The notes under the pieces are model-generated. The model saw only the letters and a program-made list of their open reading frames with translations. It was not told the DNA's origin and did not search any database. A stretch of DNA of 64,000 nucleotides, taken from positions 218,807,789 through 218,871,788 of the forward strand of contig OY856188.1 in assembly GCA_963693315.1 (NCBI GenBank). Direction: 5' to 3'. A program made the translations under genes and the position numbers. Shown here in pieces: positions 35,071-47,039 of the stretch; the stretch's first letter is position 1, and every line of letters starts with the position of its first letter. This DNA comes from Diogma glabrata. Taxonomy: Eukaryota; Arthropoda; Insecta; Diptera; Cylindrotomidae.

Positions 35071-36697
35071 ATTGACTGAAGTACACACACAATTAACTAA
35101 TAAATCAACTTCTGCAATTAAAAAGTCAATATTTAAAGTTTTTCAATGTAATTCAGAGTTTGCCACATTCTGTTCTCTTAAGACTTGATAAAATTTGTGA
35201 CGCCTAGTATAGCATGGGTGACTCCTAGTACAGCTTTGGTCGATAGCAAATACGATAACGCAATGTTACTGCTATTAAAAAGCATTAATAACCCATAACC
35301 TTGGCAAAAGTCTATCACCTAAAATACGTATACAATAAGTTGGTGTTGCTTTCGCAATTTAAATTTAAATTTTACAAAATAATTAAGGTACAAATAATTT
35401 AAACCTTTAAGTGTGCATTATCATTAATTCCATTATCAGTAATAAAAAACTTCACCATAATAGCCAATTAAAACTTCCAATTACTACTAACTATTCCCAA
35501 AATTCCAAACAAAACCATAAAAAAAATAATTATAAATTTTCATTATATGAATATAAAAAAATAAATATTAATCCAATTTATGAAAATCTATTTAAAACAT
35601 TAAAACAATAAAAGCAAACTTTTTCTTTCATTCTTGAATTTTTTTTTCTACTCGATTAGATAAACATTTATTAACAGTTATTACAAATAATTTAAATTAC
35701 TACTAGTATTGCAAATAATTTACGAAGAACTTAATGGTACAACCAATTTCAATTTTCAAACAATAAATAATAATTTTATGTTTATGTTAATTGTAATTAT
35801 TAGTTAACTATATAATAGAAATAATAGATAATGACCATATCCTAAATTATCCATTTTGTCGATGCATGTTTATGTTATTTAAACTGTTTTAAAATATAAT
35901 GGTTTTGTTAATTATGTTTATTGTTTGTTATTATTATTGATCATAGATTATAAATAAATCTAATTATCTGATTATCGGTTTCTTAAATATTGATTATTGT
36001 GATAATTTTAAAATTGTATTATGAAATAAAAATTATATTTGATAAGAAAAAATAATATTTTAGAACTAGTTCGTGTTAAAATTTTCAATATTTGAATGTT
36101 TAAACTATTGATAGTATGTGTACGTTTTGCATATTATATATAACAAAAAATTATATGTTTCTCATAACTGAAAAATCTTGCTGCCTCTGACTTATGTATG
36201 AATATACTCAATGATAAATCTATTCTCCGTCAATTTAACAATTCTAACGTTATTTGAAAAATATATAATTTCCACACGACACATTTACAAGAAAGGTTTT
36301 CTTTTCCATCCATTTTGGGATACAAAATTAATGTTGGTAGATTAATGTCTATATCGTGCTTGCTAAAGTATAGGCAATTGTTAAATTTACAATTGTATGC
36401 TTAATGCGAATCAAAAAATGAAGGCAAGCTAAAAAACATAATATCGGTCGCAAAAACAACAATTTCTTGGATACAGTATGTTAAGGTATCATTTTTCAAG
36501 TTAGTTTTGTTCCTGCAAATTTTTAAAACAAATTTGCTTTCTATCTTTTATTTTATTTTTATTTTCTCTATCCTATCATGAAATATTTGCCTATGTCATA
36601 TTTTATATGTGATAAGTTTTATCGTTTAGTTATCCATTATTTAACAAAAAATGTAAAAAATAACCAAAAAGAAAGATTTGCGTCCATTAACATCCTT
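35071..36697. other. AT-rich DNA, nothing recognised
   Basis: The frame at 35411-35611 is low-complexity (Asn/Lys-rich) and reads as chance. No repeat match noticed. Confidence 0.5.
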
Positions 36698-37301
36698 AGA
36701 ATGCATGTTGTTGTTGGACCTTGGTCTTAGAAGGTGTTTATGTGCTGTTGTGACACATATTGTAATGCCTACTACATAACACATTTTATTAAAACGAGTG
36801 CAGCAGTGCACTGACTTTATTCATTAGCTTAAAAGCAACTGACAAATTCATTCGGTCCGGAAAAAATTTTCTGTACCTTACTTATTAATAAAAAACATTA
36901 AAACAACAAAACTTAACAAAACAATTTATTTCGAAAGTCAAAATACGTTTTTGAATCCATATTACATATACACAGATTGACAAATTCTAATCGCTATGAA
37001 CCCATTAAATATTTATTTAACCCAAATTTAACGGACTCTAAAATACGCCCAAGGACATGCCCATTAATGTTTAACAGTAATTGGCTATTGGCTATCGGTC
37101 GATATACGGTTTGTAGAATATTGCCAGTACACTTTACTTTAAATGGCCAAGAAATGACATGTTAGTGGTTAAAACTAATTGTTCAGTATTGCAACCATAA
37201 TTTTTTTTAACAAAATGTGTTGTGTAATAGAAATTACAAACTGTGTCACAACAAAACAAAGATACCGTTTAAGTCCTAGATCTCACAACAACATGCGTTC
37301 T
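36698..37301. mobile_element. 604-bp TIR element
   Basis: The ends AGAATGCATGTTGTTGT and ACAACAACATGCGTTCT begin inverted repeats of roughly 95 bp (36698-36795 and 37205-37301), sharing TTGTGACACA and CACAACACATTTT blocks in opposite orientation. A further solo copy of the same terminal sequence lies at 37780-37880. No transposase is visible in the interior. Confidence 0.6.
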
Positions 37302-37349
37302 GAGATGGTTGTTTGGTGGACGATTTTTTTAAAATATTGCTTTTTTTAA

Positions 37350-37770
37350 AATTGAATGCATTCGACACTATTGATTCGGGCAAATCATTCCATTTGTACG
37401 ATGTACGGACAAAGAAGTCCCTTTGCATTTTTCACTATGACAGTGAGTAATGTTGGAAATTTTATATTAAATTTTGATCACCAACAATTCGTATTTGCCA
37501 AGATGGTAACAGATGCAGCGCCCAAGACTAGACAAATAGACTCCATACAATGACGAATATAGGACTTATAAATGTAGAGTAATTGATACGGAGTAAAATA
37601 TTTTTTACAGCTATTGTGGAGGTCGAATTTTCTTGACTCGCTCATTGCCATCGCCATTATATGAACGTTCTATAGTAAGTCATTTAACATTGTGACTCCC
37701 AATAAACGAATGTTTTCACATTCGTCTATTTGTTCCTCACTCATACTAAATTGAAACTGGCCGATCTATG
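37350..37770 (-). pseudogene. LINE-B-family fragment (RT C-terminal part)
   Basis: On the minus strand fragments such as LGVTMLNDLL, MAMAMSESRKF, KKYFTPYQLLYIYKSYI and LGAASVTILA match the LINE B product at 42907-43191. An internal deletion then joins sequence similar to the last part of LINE B. Stops and frame shifts are present. Confidence 0.75.
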
Positions 37771-37779
37771 TCATTTTTT

Positions 37780-37880
37780 TTTTAAATAAAAAGTGTTGTG
37801 TTATAGGGTTTACAATGTGTGTCACAACAACACATAAATACCTTTTAAGACGTAGGTCCCACAACAACTTGCGCTTTAAG
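37780..37880 (+). repeat. Solo terminus of the 36698-37301 family
   Basis: GTGTTGTGTTATAG through GTGTCACAACAACACATAAATA and CCCACAACAACTTGCG, matching 37205-37301. It lies directly against the 3' tail of LINE A. Confidence 0.65.
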
Positions 37881-38155
37881 TTGTTGATTATTATTATTAT
37901 GCGTATATTATTTATTTACAAATTTGAATACAATTTTATTGTTTTTTTATACAATTTATAAGCGAATGTCAAGATGATCTATCGATGTTTTTGCATCATC
38001 AGTAGTGATTGCAAATTACCCGATTTCAAATTACCCGGTTACTCGATTAGTATTTTCCAAATTACCCGGATTACCCGGATAACCCGGGTAGTTATAAAAA
38101 AATTAAAAGATGAAAAACAATAAAAAAAACCTCACAGTAGTAAACTAAAAATTGA

Positions 38156-38310
38156 TCATTTTTTAATTATAAAATAATATTTCAAAAATATTAAAGCATT
38201 TAGGGTAGCTGTACTCATCCGATTTCGTATTTTCTTTTTTAAATTCCTGCAATAGAAAAACCCGCTCCGATAAAGTGGATCTTCACGGTCAATAACGATT
38301 GATTTAAATT
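38156..38310 (-). pseudogene. hAT transposase C-terminal dimerisation domain remnant
   Basis: The minus-strand frame reads IRNRMSTATLNALIFLKYYF near its end. Just upstream, in neighbouring frames, are TLSERV and FSIAG, together the SER.FS.AG, R.RL and LLFLK pattern of the hAT C-terminal domain. Frame shifts separate the pieces. Confidence 0.75.
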
Positions 38311-38479
38311 TTCTATCATTTTTTCGGTTTCCTTTATTTACATACAAAATTTTCAGCTCTTTATCAACTGTAGTACCCCTGTTATCTATAGTAGATCTTG
38401 TGTAGACAGCAATACATTTTTGTAGTTGTAAATTTTCAATATTATAATTAGACGCATCATTATCAGATTTGATTTTTCA

Positions 38480-38600
38480 TTGCTGACGTATTTCCCCATT
38501 TAGTTGAAATTATTCGTGCACATCCAACTACGTGGCACGGAGATTTATCTGACGAAATTTTCTTGAACTGGTCCCAAACTTTCGATGACACTTATTTTAA
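38480..38600 (-). pseudogene. BED zinc finger remnant of hAT transposase
   Basis: On the minus strand VWDQFKKISSDKSPC is followed by a glycine-rich GNTSAMKN stretch, matching the BED finger layout (VW.HF, Cys, GSTS.L..H). The expected CxxC is altered. Only the N-terminal finger and C-terminal domain survive, so the central catalytic part has been deleted. Confidence 0.7.
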
Positions 38601-39323
38601 TTATTAGCTTAAATCTTAAATAAAAACTTTTCATAATATATTTACCGTTTCTATTTTAAACTAAATACAAACAAATAACCAATGAAGACCCCTAATTTTT
38701 TATGACTTAATTTTAATTTTAATAAGAATTAAAATTCCATAAATTTTGTTATGTGTTTTTCGTCGTTCTTCTGTTGTTTTCGTAATCCAAACAATAATAA
38801 TTAACTAGAGGGCAGTTTAATGTTTACGGATGTGGTTGGTTTAATGTTTATGGGCATATATTGCAATTTGTATGGTTAGAATAGAATCATTTGTCAACAA
38901 CTAGCATAAAGAATAATTCAAATTTGCAAAAAGAGAATAAGCTGAATTGTATATTTGAATTTAGACTGAATTTTGTAAATTTTATTGAGAAAAAACTGGA
39001 CCTTTTGTTGTTCGGGTACCCGACCAAAATACCCGGATATTAAATACCCGAAAAATCTTCCTAAATACTCGGGTATCCGGGTACCCGGATACCAAGATTG
39101 CAAACACTAATCATCAGTTAGTTGGTGTAGTTCCATCAGGTTGCCATCGAATCGTCTGATGGGACACTCGCAATAAATGTGAGAAACGGTTTGATTGATA
39201 TTGCCACAGTCACATGATGGTGAAATATTTTGGTTATATCTATGAAGTTCTGCATTTGTTACTCCATGATTGCATCGGATTCTATTAACTGCAATCCATC
39301 GTCGACGAGGTTCATTAAATCCA

Positions 39324-39840
39324 GGGACTATAGCATGGGGTTCAAGTATTAGCTCTTTGTTGACAAAATTTAAACTTGAGAATTCTTCTAGCCATCTATC
39401 TTGTACTACTGAATAGTCGTTCAAATTTCCCAAGAGATAGATTTTAGTCCAGATAGGACATCTTGAAATCAAATGAATAGTCGTTCAAATTTTCCAAGAG
39501 ATAGATTTTAGTCCAGATAGGACATCTTGAAATCAAACGATTTTCATTCTACCATTAAGGTCTTCATGAATTGGAAGATTTGGGACTATAGCATGGGGTT
39601 CAAGTATTAGCTCTTTGTTGACAAAATTTAAGCTTGAGAATTCTTCTAGCCCTCTATCTTGTACTACTGAATAGTCGTTAAAATTTCCCAAGAGATAAAT
39701 TTTAGTCCAGATAGTACATCTTGAAATCAAATGAATAGTCGTTCAAATTTCCCAAGAGATAGATTTTAGTCCAGATAGGACATCTTGAAATCAAACGATT
39801 TTCATTCTACCAAAAAGGTCTTCATGAATTGGAAGATTTG
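39324..39840. repeat. 258-bp tandem duplication in LINE A
   Basis: GGGACTATAGCATGGGGTTC occurs at about 39324 and 39582, and the sequences run in parallel. Within each unit a 63-bp block (AGTCGTTCAAATTTCCCAAG through CATCTTGAAATCAAA) is itself repeated. This duplicates part of the protein's C-terminal coding region. Confidence 0.85.
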
Positions 39841-42545
39841 GGTTGTCGAGAATTTTTTTTCAATTCTCTTATTAATGCCATTTCTCGTCTAAATTTCAGT
39901 GGAGCAATATTCGATAATATTGAGTAAAGAGCCATGGTAAAGGTGTTGATTTAATGACGCCAGAAATTATTCTCACACGTGTATTCAACTTTATATCTAT
40001 ATGTCGTGCATGTGTACTGTGACTCTATACAGGTGCACAATACTCAGCTGCTGAATAAACTAGTGATAACAATGAAATACAGAGTGTGTTAGCATGAGCT
40101 CGCCAATCTGTTCCAGATAGCTTTTGAATAATATTGATCCTCGATTTTAGTTTTTTACTCAGATTATCACAGTGGAAACTAAATGTTAATGATCGGTCCA
40201 TGGTAACTCCCAAATATGTAGGTGTTCGATTAAATTTCAATAAAGTTCCTTTCATATAAGCATTAAGCGTATCATTGGCATTATGAGTAGATAAATGAAA
40301 ATACGATACTTCTGTCTTATTTGGATTTGTTTTCAAACGTCAATCTTCGTAATAGTCACTCAATACAGTTATATCTGACGATAGTGTTGCTTCAGCCTTC
40401 CTTGTTGCATAAGGATTATATAAAAATTGCACTGCAATTGCCAAGTCATCAGCATAAATAAATTTTTTTGATATTGTAACTGGGAGATCCGATGTATACA
40501 AATTAAAAAGCATCAGTGCGAGAACCTAACCTAGAGACAGGCCATTGTGGACATGTCGTATTTGGCTTTATCTATTTGCCATAATAAATTTACGATTAGA
40601 CAGAAGTGCTGAGATGATGTTTATGGTTTTTATACACTTTATTACTTTTGAGAGTTTATACAGTAATCCTTTTTTCCATACAGTGTCATAGACCGCTGTA
40701 AGATCAATAAACGGCACAGCAGTTTGTTTCTTATCCTGAAAACCTGATTCAATATGTGTGACCAACGATAGCACTTGATCACAACAACTTCGGTTAGGAC
40801 GGAATCCTGCTTATTCTGGTGGAATACTGTTATCAATTGTGGTTGATATACGGTTAAGTCTAACTCTTTCAAATAGTTTGTATATCACACATAATAAAGA
40901 TATAGGGCGATAGCTTTCCGGTAGCTCTTTTGGCTTTCCTGTTTTTAATATTGCTCTTACTTTTGTTGAGTTCCAGGTGTTTTACCCTTATTGTCTTTAT
41001 CAGTGAAAAATGCAGATAGCCATTTTCTGCATTTTTTGACAAGTTGATTAGAAACTCTGAAAACAATTCATCAACCCCAGATGCTTTACGTCTATTTAGG
41101 TGTTTTATTGCTTCATTTACTTCCTCAATCGTCGCAGGAAAACCATACGGCGATTCGATGATCGAATTCTTAGATTTCCTTAAAAGGTTTTTTATTTTTC
41201 GATTTCTTGATTTTGAAATAGGAAATTTTGAGTTCTTTACCATTCTGGACGCAACTTCATTTGGATGAACTGCATTGGCATTTGCATTTGATGAAAATTT
41301 TGAATTTCCTAATTTTTTCAACAGATCTCACGGCTAGAGTGGGAAAAATACATGGTTTCCACCAAATTTATCCACTTTTTGGTGCGTGCGCGATTTAAAT
41401 CACCAATTAGTTGATCAGCAACATCCGACAATTGATTTTCTTGATATAGATTCCATAGGCGTTCACAATTAGTGTTCCATTTAGGGATGTAATTTTTGTG
41501 ATATCCCCTTGGAATATACTTTTTTGCTGCTCCAAGTATAACACCTCGAAAACGACCATAGTTTTCTATATTGGGATGTATCCACCGAATATTCATATCT
41601 ACAGCCTTTCCAAATGCAGTCTAATTTGCCTCTTCGAAATTCCATCTCGGTTTAAGAAAGGATTGAAAAATAGGAATTTGAATACCGACACTTAAATTAA
41701 CTATTCGGTGTTGTCTCCTTGGGAACTTAATTCCAACAATTTGGCTGGTAGAGCTGACATGGAATCATCTGTTGAAATAAAACAGAGATCTGGATTGGTG
41801 CCACTATTCCAGCGACCAGAATGGAACGTTGGTTCATCTTTTGCATCAAATATTAGATGTATTCCATTTGTAACCATCCAGTTCACAAGGAATTTGCCAT
41901 TTTCATCATCATCGTCATATCCCCACAGACAATGGTGACTGTTAAAATCTCCCATGTAAACTGTTGGATGAGAAAATGTTGGAAGTATGAAATTAGATTG
42001 CCAAAAAGTCCTCGTAGGTTTATACATATTTAAGTATGTAGTATTAGTTATCTTTATTACTAATATAGCGATATTGTTTTCAAAACTTTTAAGTACCACC
42101 GAGCATTCATCGCTTATTGCACTTCTGACATAAATTGCAATTCCATGGTGTGAATGATGAATTGCATCAATGCAAGTAAAGTTATCTATTATACCACATC
42201 TTTCAAAATGATGCATATCTCTAATGTGAGTCTCTTGTAAAAGTAGGACATCATATTTCTTTTGATTCATCAGTCTTGATAAGTATTCCAGTTTTGCCCT
42301 GGTTAATCCCTCAACATTGATTTGACATACCTTCAAAATCGTTCTAATATTTCTATATTGTTGTTGGATTTCTTCCTCATCTTCACATACAAATTCTTCT
42401 TCATCCTCCAAATTTGTGGCATCGGGAGATTCAATATAGTTGAATTAGTCCGATGAATGGTTGTCCAACATTTCATTCTCTATTAGAGAATCTGGTGGAC
42501 CTATCAGATTGTTGGAATCCACATAGGCAGCAAATTTCACTAATT

Positions 42546-45250
42546 TACATTTTTAATAAAATAATAAAAATTTGAAATAATGAAATTTCTTTAAGAGAAA
42601 AATTACGAACTTTTCAACTTGACAGTTGTTGATGAACGCTTTTTTAAACCTCTGCGGATTTAAACCACCTGAGACAATGGATTCCGACAAACTATTTCAT
42701 TTGTATGCAGTTCGGTCAGAGAAATCTTTCTGTGATCTGCCAGTATGACAGCGCGGGATCTTTACCGTTTCACCGGTTGCGGCAGCCAATTGCCGAGTGA
42801 AACGGGGGTAAGAATAAGTTTGAGGCATGATCCTGCTGATTTCATTTGAAAACTGTTGATGATGATATTTGTAAAAAACAACGAGGTCAGCAACAGTGCG
42901 AAGACGTTATAGGGAATCAAGTTTTGATGTCAAATCTCGATCACTCACAATTCGTATAGCCCGATTTTGAACAGAGTCCAAGAGGGCCAAGATGGAAACA
43001 GAAGCAGCACCCCAAACTTGACAACAGTGTTCCATACAGGGACAGATATAGGACTTATAAACGTGGAGCAATTGGTATGGAGTGAACATATTTTTGCATC
43101 TATTTAGGAGACCGAGTTTTCTAGACGCGCTTTTTGCCATCGCCATTACATGATCGTTCCAGAGTAGGTCATTTGAAACTGTGACACCCAATAAATGTTT
43201 TTACATTCACCTATTGGTTTATCACACATACTGAATAAAATATCTTTGGGGAACTCGGTCTTTGATCTGGAAACAATCAACAGCTGTGTTTTGGTAGATT
43301 TGAAATTAGCAAGGTTTTGGTCACCCCAATCGGCGACTATATTAGGTCTTTATTCACGTTTATGGCAGCATCTCTTTTGACGGGATTAAATCGTTTGTGC
43401 ATTTTAACTTTTGAAGAAAGGGGCTCGAACGACTTGTGCAGAGTACTATCATCTGCAAAACTATTTATTGGGTTGCTGGTGAATTTTAACAATTCGTTGA
43501 TATAAATCAAAAATAGGGTTGGGGACAATGCTGAGCCTTGAGGTATACCAGCGTTAATTAGTTTGGGCTCAGATAAAAATCCGTCTAAAGAGACCGACAT
43601 GCATCGGTTAGATAGAAAATTTTGAATCAGCTTCACAACATTGGGATGAAAACCATACGCAACGAGCTTGTTGATTAAGTTGGCATGCCAGACTCAATTG
43701 AATGCCTTGGAGATGTCTAAAGCAATAACGTATGTTTCACCACCTTTATTAAGTATGCTGTTCCAACAATGCGCTACATAGTTTAATAGATCGGTAGTTG
43801 ATCTTTTGTTTCGAAGCCCTTATTGGCTTTCGGCAATTAAATGATTTACTTCCAGAAATTTTGAAATGAGTGTATATTAATATAATGGTCATAGAGTTTG
43901 GATAGAACCGATAGTAAAGCTATTGGCCTATAATTTGAGATATCGGATTTTGGTCCGTTTTTGGGACGGGCTGAACATTTGTCAACTTCTAGCACGAGGG
44001 AAACATATCAGATTTATAGGATTGGTAGAATATCTTAGTCAAAGTTGATGCAAGTTCTTTAGAAAAGGTTTTTAAAATGATGGGTGGAATGTTGTTTATT
44101 CCTGAGGCTTTGTTGATGTTTAACTCCTTAAAAACTTTAGCGACTATTTTGGGTTTGAAGTGGAGTTCATTCATATTAACTCCTGAACACTGGATTTGGG
44201 GTATTACTTTAAGAGTTTCCAAAACAGTGAAGTTCAGAGAAAAGCGTTCAGTGAACAAGTTAGCTTTTCTTGCGGGATAATTGACGATTTAATCACCATC
44301 AATAATAGGGGGAATAGAAGATTTTGTACCAGAATTTAAAGAATTAATGGCACTGTAGAAACTCTTGTCAGAAATAGACATAGACGTAAGTTTTGAAGCT
44401 TTCGCTATGTCAATTTCAGACTTTTCGTTTGAGATAATCTGGTTAGATATTTTGTTGGCTTTTAGATATTGGGATCGATTAGCGGGAGTTTTGTTATGAA
44501 TCCATATATTAAATGATCTACGTTTATTTCTAAATGCCGATTTCGCAGTTTTCGAATACAAGTATTTGGCCGTAAGGGAAACCATTGAAAAAATTTTGAA
44601 GACCACTCTTATCCATTTTTGAGTAGTGAAATATTTTACGGGGTTTGGGGCTGTAGTGCAGTTAAGTAAATCAGTTTTGATTACTGATGAAATTAAATAA
44701 TGATCAGAATTCCCAATACTACCTTTCGCGACATCGACACTCGTTATATCTTGCATTGTGGTAAGATAGAGATCTAAAAGAAAATTATTATCACCGCCAC
44801 TACGGGGAGTGAAAGTTGGGTTTTTAACAATTTGGGATAGGCCCTGAGACGCAGCAAAAATTTCTGCCAGTTTTCCACTATTGTCAATATCGTCGGTCGA
44901 TTTGGAGAATTCCATCCACGATTTGTTGTGGACGTTGAAGTTACCGGTAACGATAACCTCACAATCAGGGGAATTTGCTCTAATCCTGTCCACAATTTTT
45001 TTCAGTAAATTAAAAAAGTTTGGGTTACGTTTGTTGGGGGACCGGTATAAAGCTATTGTAAAAAAAGTAATTTCTGGAAGACAAATCTTTAAAACCATTG
45101 TATTGAAACCATCACCGTGTAGTTCAAAATTTGAAAAGCGTATATACGCAACATGTATAACTCTCATGTATGAATTCGCATACGCTCTGATGGAGTTTGA
45201 AAGCTGCAGCGCACCCCAGACGCACCGTTCACCACCTCAATCGAGGCACA
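42546..45250 (-). mobile_element. LINE B, non-LTR retrotransposon (jockey/CR1-like)
   Basis: Minus strand, with endonuclease at 45167-44289, RT at 44258-42907 and a C-terminal tail to about 42553. Its 3' end meets the 5' part of LINE A with no gap that I can identify. Fragments of the same family occur at 37350-37770 and 54380-54890. The 5' border is uncertain. Confidence 0.8.
42553..45167 (-). pseudogene. LINE B endonuclease-reverse transcriptase, broken
   Basis: The endonuclease part (292 codons) shows ITFFTIALYRSPN, TGNFNVHNKSWM (the usual GDFN is GNFN), TFTPRSGG and NSDHYLI. The RT part, in several frames, has INKASGINNIPP, GIPQGSALSPTLFLIYINEL and FADDSTLH (catalytic ADD intact). The segment 43191-42907 reads LLWNDHVMAMAKSASRKLG and YKSYICPCMEHCCQVWGAAS. 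From 42900 the frame continues in another phase with TVADLVVFYKYHHQQF, typical of the end of jockey/CR1-type ORF2 proteins. Stops and frameshifts separate the pieces; it is not functional. Confidence 0.85.
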
Positions 45251-45384
45251 AAGCCCACACATAATTATATGTTGGTCTGATTCATCGGAATAGCCGATGA
45301 GCGGTACTACTACAGAACGCTGCCTAGCTAAGACTTGGAGTGCTGCCGTTCATTAGTTAAAGTTCGTCCGCCAGCACGCTAAGA

Positions 45385-45467
45385 TATCATCTTGGCTAAT
45401 GATATCTCCTGCCATTGCCAGTGGTATGTGATATCTCACGCTTACTCATATGTCAATGACAGGGACT
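45385..45467 (+). repeat. Family F repeat, interrupted copy
   Basis: GCCAGTGGTATGTGATATCTC through TGTCAATGACAGGGACT, continued after the inserted element by GGAGTACG at 46753. It matches 21603-21690 on the minus strand. Confidence 0.65.
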
Positions 45468-46750
45468 CCCAACTAGCAAAATTGGTATTGCTTTGGGATG
45501 TCATTTCTTAATTCCAACTTAATCCATTCGTTTTTTGGTATTTTAAATTTTTATTTCTTTAATGCTTCTTAAATCGTTCTTAAAATGGTACTCTCATCTT
45601 GGTTTTAAATCGGTATGTAAGATCTCACTTAAAGTATTCTTAAAGACTTCTTAATTTGGTATGCATATCAACATCTTAAATCGGAATGTATGAGCACGCA
45701 TAAAGAATTCTTAAAGGCTTCTTAATGTGGTATGTATATTAAAAGTATTAAATCAGTATGATGTGCCTTCTTTAATACGTCGAATATTGGTATGTCACAT
45801 TCCATAAGTTTGTAGTGATGTACACTGAAAAAATATGTTGGTAAATTCTACAATATTAGTTAAACCATATCAATTTTGTAGCATCATATACAATTTAGTA
45901 CGATTGACAAAACGTTTTACCGTTAGACAAATGCTTTGTATGTTGTTTTTAATTTTAGATCATGCTACAAAATTAATTTGATTGAACTAACTTATTGTAG
46001 ATTACACCACCTTTTTTCCAGTGTACATGTTCAAAACTAATCATACCCAAAATAGTATATATTCGTTCTTGGCTTTTCTCCCGAATTAAGGAGGAATATC
46101 AACTTTTAGGTATTGTGTCATACTAAATTAAGAAGATATTTGAACTTAATTTGAGAATTTTTCTTCTACTTGAGCAAGAACAAAATTCCGCCATATTTTC
46201 ACACAGCAATTTTTAAGAATTAATTTGAAAAAATTTTCGTTAAAATATAAACATTAAATATTGCATGAACTTTTTATTTTTACTTATATTTTAGATAGCT
46301 AACAACGGTGAGCAAATAATGAGATCTACAAATAATTTAAAATATAATTTAGGGCGCATTGAATTTTAAAACAGCATATTTGCACATGTCATATTTTTTT
46401 GTTTCATTTCAACATTGTCTATTACTTTAATTTAAATCAATTTAATATAGATAAAGAGAGATAGAAAATTCTGCGTCACTCTTTGACTTTGATAGTATAT
46501 AACAAAAAAATGACATACCGATTTAAGAAAGAGTTAAGCTGGAGTTAAGATGGAGTTGAAAAATAACATACCTATTTAAGAAGCAAATAAGATAAAAATA
46601 CGCTTCTTAATTCGTTCTATCGGACCGCCCACATGGGCCTTTTTGTACTTAATTCAAACTTAAATCCTTCTTTAAGAAGGCGCATTGCTTTGTTTAAGTC
46701 TTCTTAAATCTTTCTTTAGGTACTGACAATCACTATTTTTGCTACTTGGG
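45468..46750. mobile_element. TIR element filled with TTAAATCGGTATGT repeats
   Basis: The ends CCCAACTAGCAAAATTGGTA and, on the other strand, CCCAAGTAGCAAAAATAGTG are imperfect inverted repeats. CT stands on both sides (45466-45467, 46751-46752). Inside, subterminal zones contain many copies of CTTAAATCGGTATG, TTCTTAAAG and TTAAGAAG in both orientations. The uninterrupted flank AGGGACTGGAGTACG occurs at 21603-21620 (minus strand), supporting insertion at this point. No transposase is visible. It contains a nested MITE at 45823-46023. Confidence 0.7.
45823..46023. mobile_element. 201-bp MITE with TA target duplication
   Basis: Starts CACTGAAAAAA and ends TTTTTTCCAGTG. The inverted repeats extend about 35 bp (TTCTACAATA and TATTGTAGA). 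It is flanked by TA on both sides (45821-45822, 46024-46025), as for Tc1/mariner-type MITEs. Confidence 0.8.
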
Positions 46751-47039
46751 CTGGAGTACGCGGGGTAGTCAGACCCGTAGATCAACCTTGATCATAGTCG
46801 ATCAAAATCGACCCCTCCTGCGAACTCCTTTATTCATTAGAATAATATCCATTTTGGAAATATGTATACATAGTTTAAAAAATTGCACCTATAGTTAGTT
46901 TTCGCTTCTCAGCTGAAATACTATCACATAATATTGGTAAAATTGGTGTATTGTTTTTATACAAAGTTAGGCATGTTTAGTGCTAATTATAATAAATTCT
47001 AAATTAACGTCTATGAATATCCGAAGATACCATGCCAAC
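46751..47039. other. Unassigned spacer
   Basis: Starts with the end of the family F repeat, then a short GC-richer stretch (GTAGTCAGACCCGTAGATCA) that I do not recognise. Confidence 0.4.

Larger units (their letters stand above)
38003..39109. mobile_element. hAT element nested in LINE A
   Basis: Ends TAGTGATTGCAA and TTGCAAACACTA, flanked by the 8-bp duplication ATCATCAG (37995-38002 and 39110-39117). Subterminal regions are crowded with TACCCGG and CCGGGTA motifs. The left and right flanks join into one LINE A reading frame, so the host is certain. The 1107-bp interior keeps two pieces of a hAT transposase on the minus strand. Confidence 0.93.
37956..42411 (-). pseudogene. LINE A endonuclease-reverse transcriptase, broken
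   Basis: The 236-codon frame at 42411-41701 is an APE-type endonuclease: QINVEGL, LLLQETH, MGDFNSHHCLWGY, and TFHSGRWNSGTNPDLCF in the usual order. The RT follows in several frames: NRRKASGVDE (near 41100), FIDLTAVYDTVW (near 40690), ADDLAIAVQF (near 40450), then PTYLGVTMDRSLTF (near 40210). The last part (39472-39107) has RRRWIAVNRIRCNHG, a CDCG motif and SHI.CECP, resembling the terminal zinc-knuckle-like region of this LINE type. The frame would continue after the hAT insertion to TAA at 37956. Frame shifts and stops make it inactive. Confidence 0.85.
37887..42545 (-). mobile_element. LINE A, non-LTR retrotransposon
   Basis: Runs 5' to 3' on the minus strand: endonuclease, reverse transcriptase, a C-terminal Cys-rich region, stop at 37956, a short 3' UTR, and an (ATA)n-type tail (37887-37900 on the plus strand reads as ATT repeats). 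It is split by a hAT element at 38003-39109 and carries an internal 258-bp duplication. The clade is not certain; the order of domains and motifs is shared with LINE C at 62.1-63.9 kb. Confidence 0.85.

Noticed and set aside
35411..35611. 66-codon Asn/Lys-rich frame
   Set aside because: Low complexity in AT-rich DNA, no start context or homology signal.
44881..45264. 127-codon plus-strand frame
   Set aside because: It is antisense to the LINE B endonuclease region.
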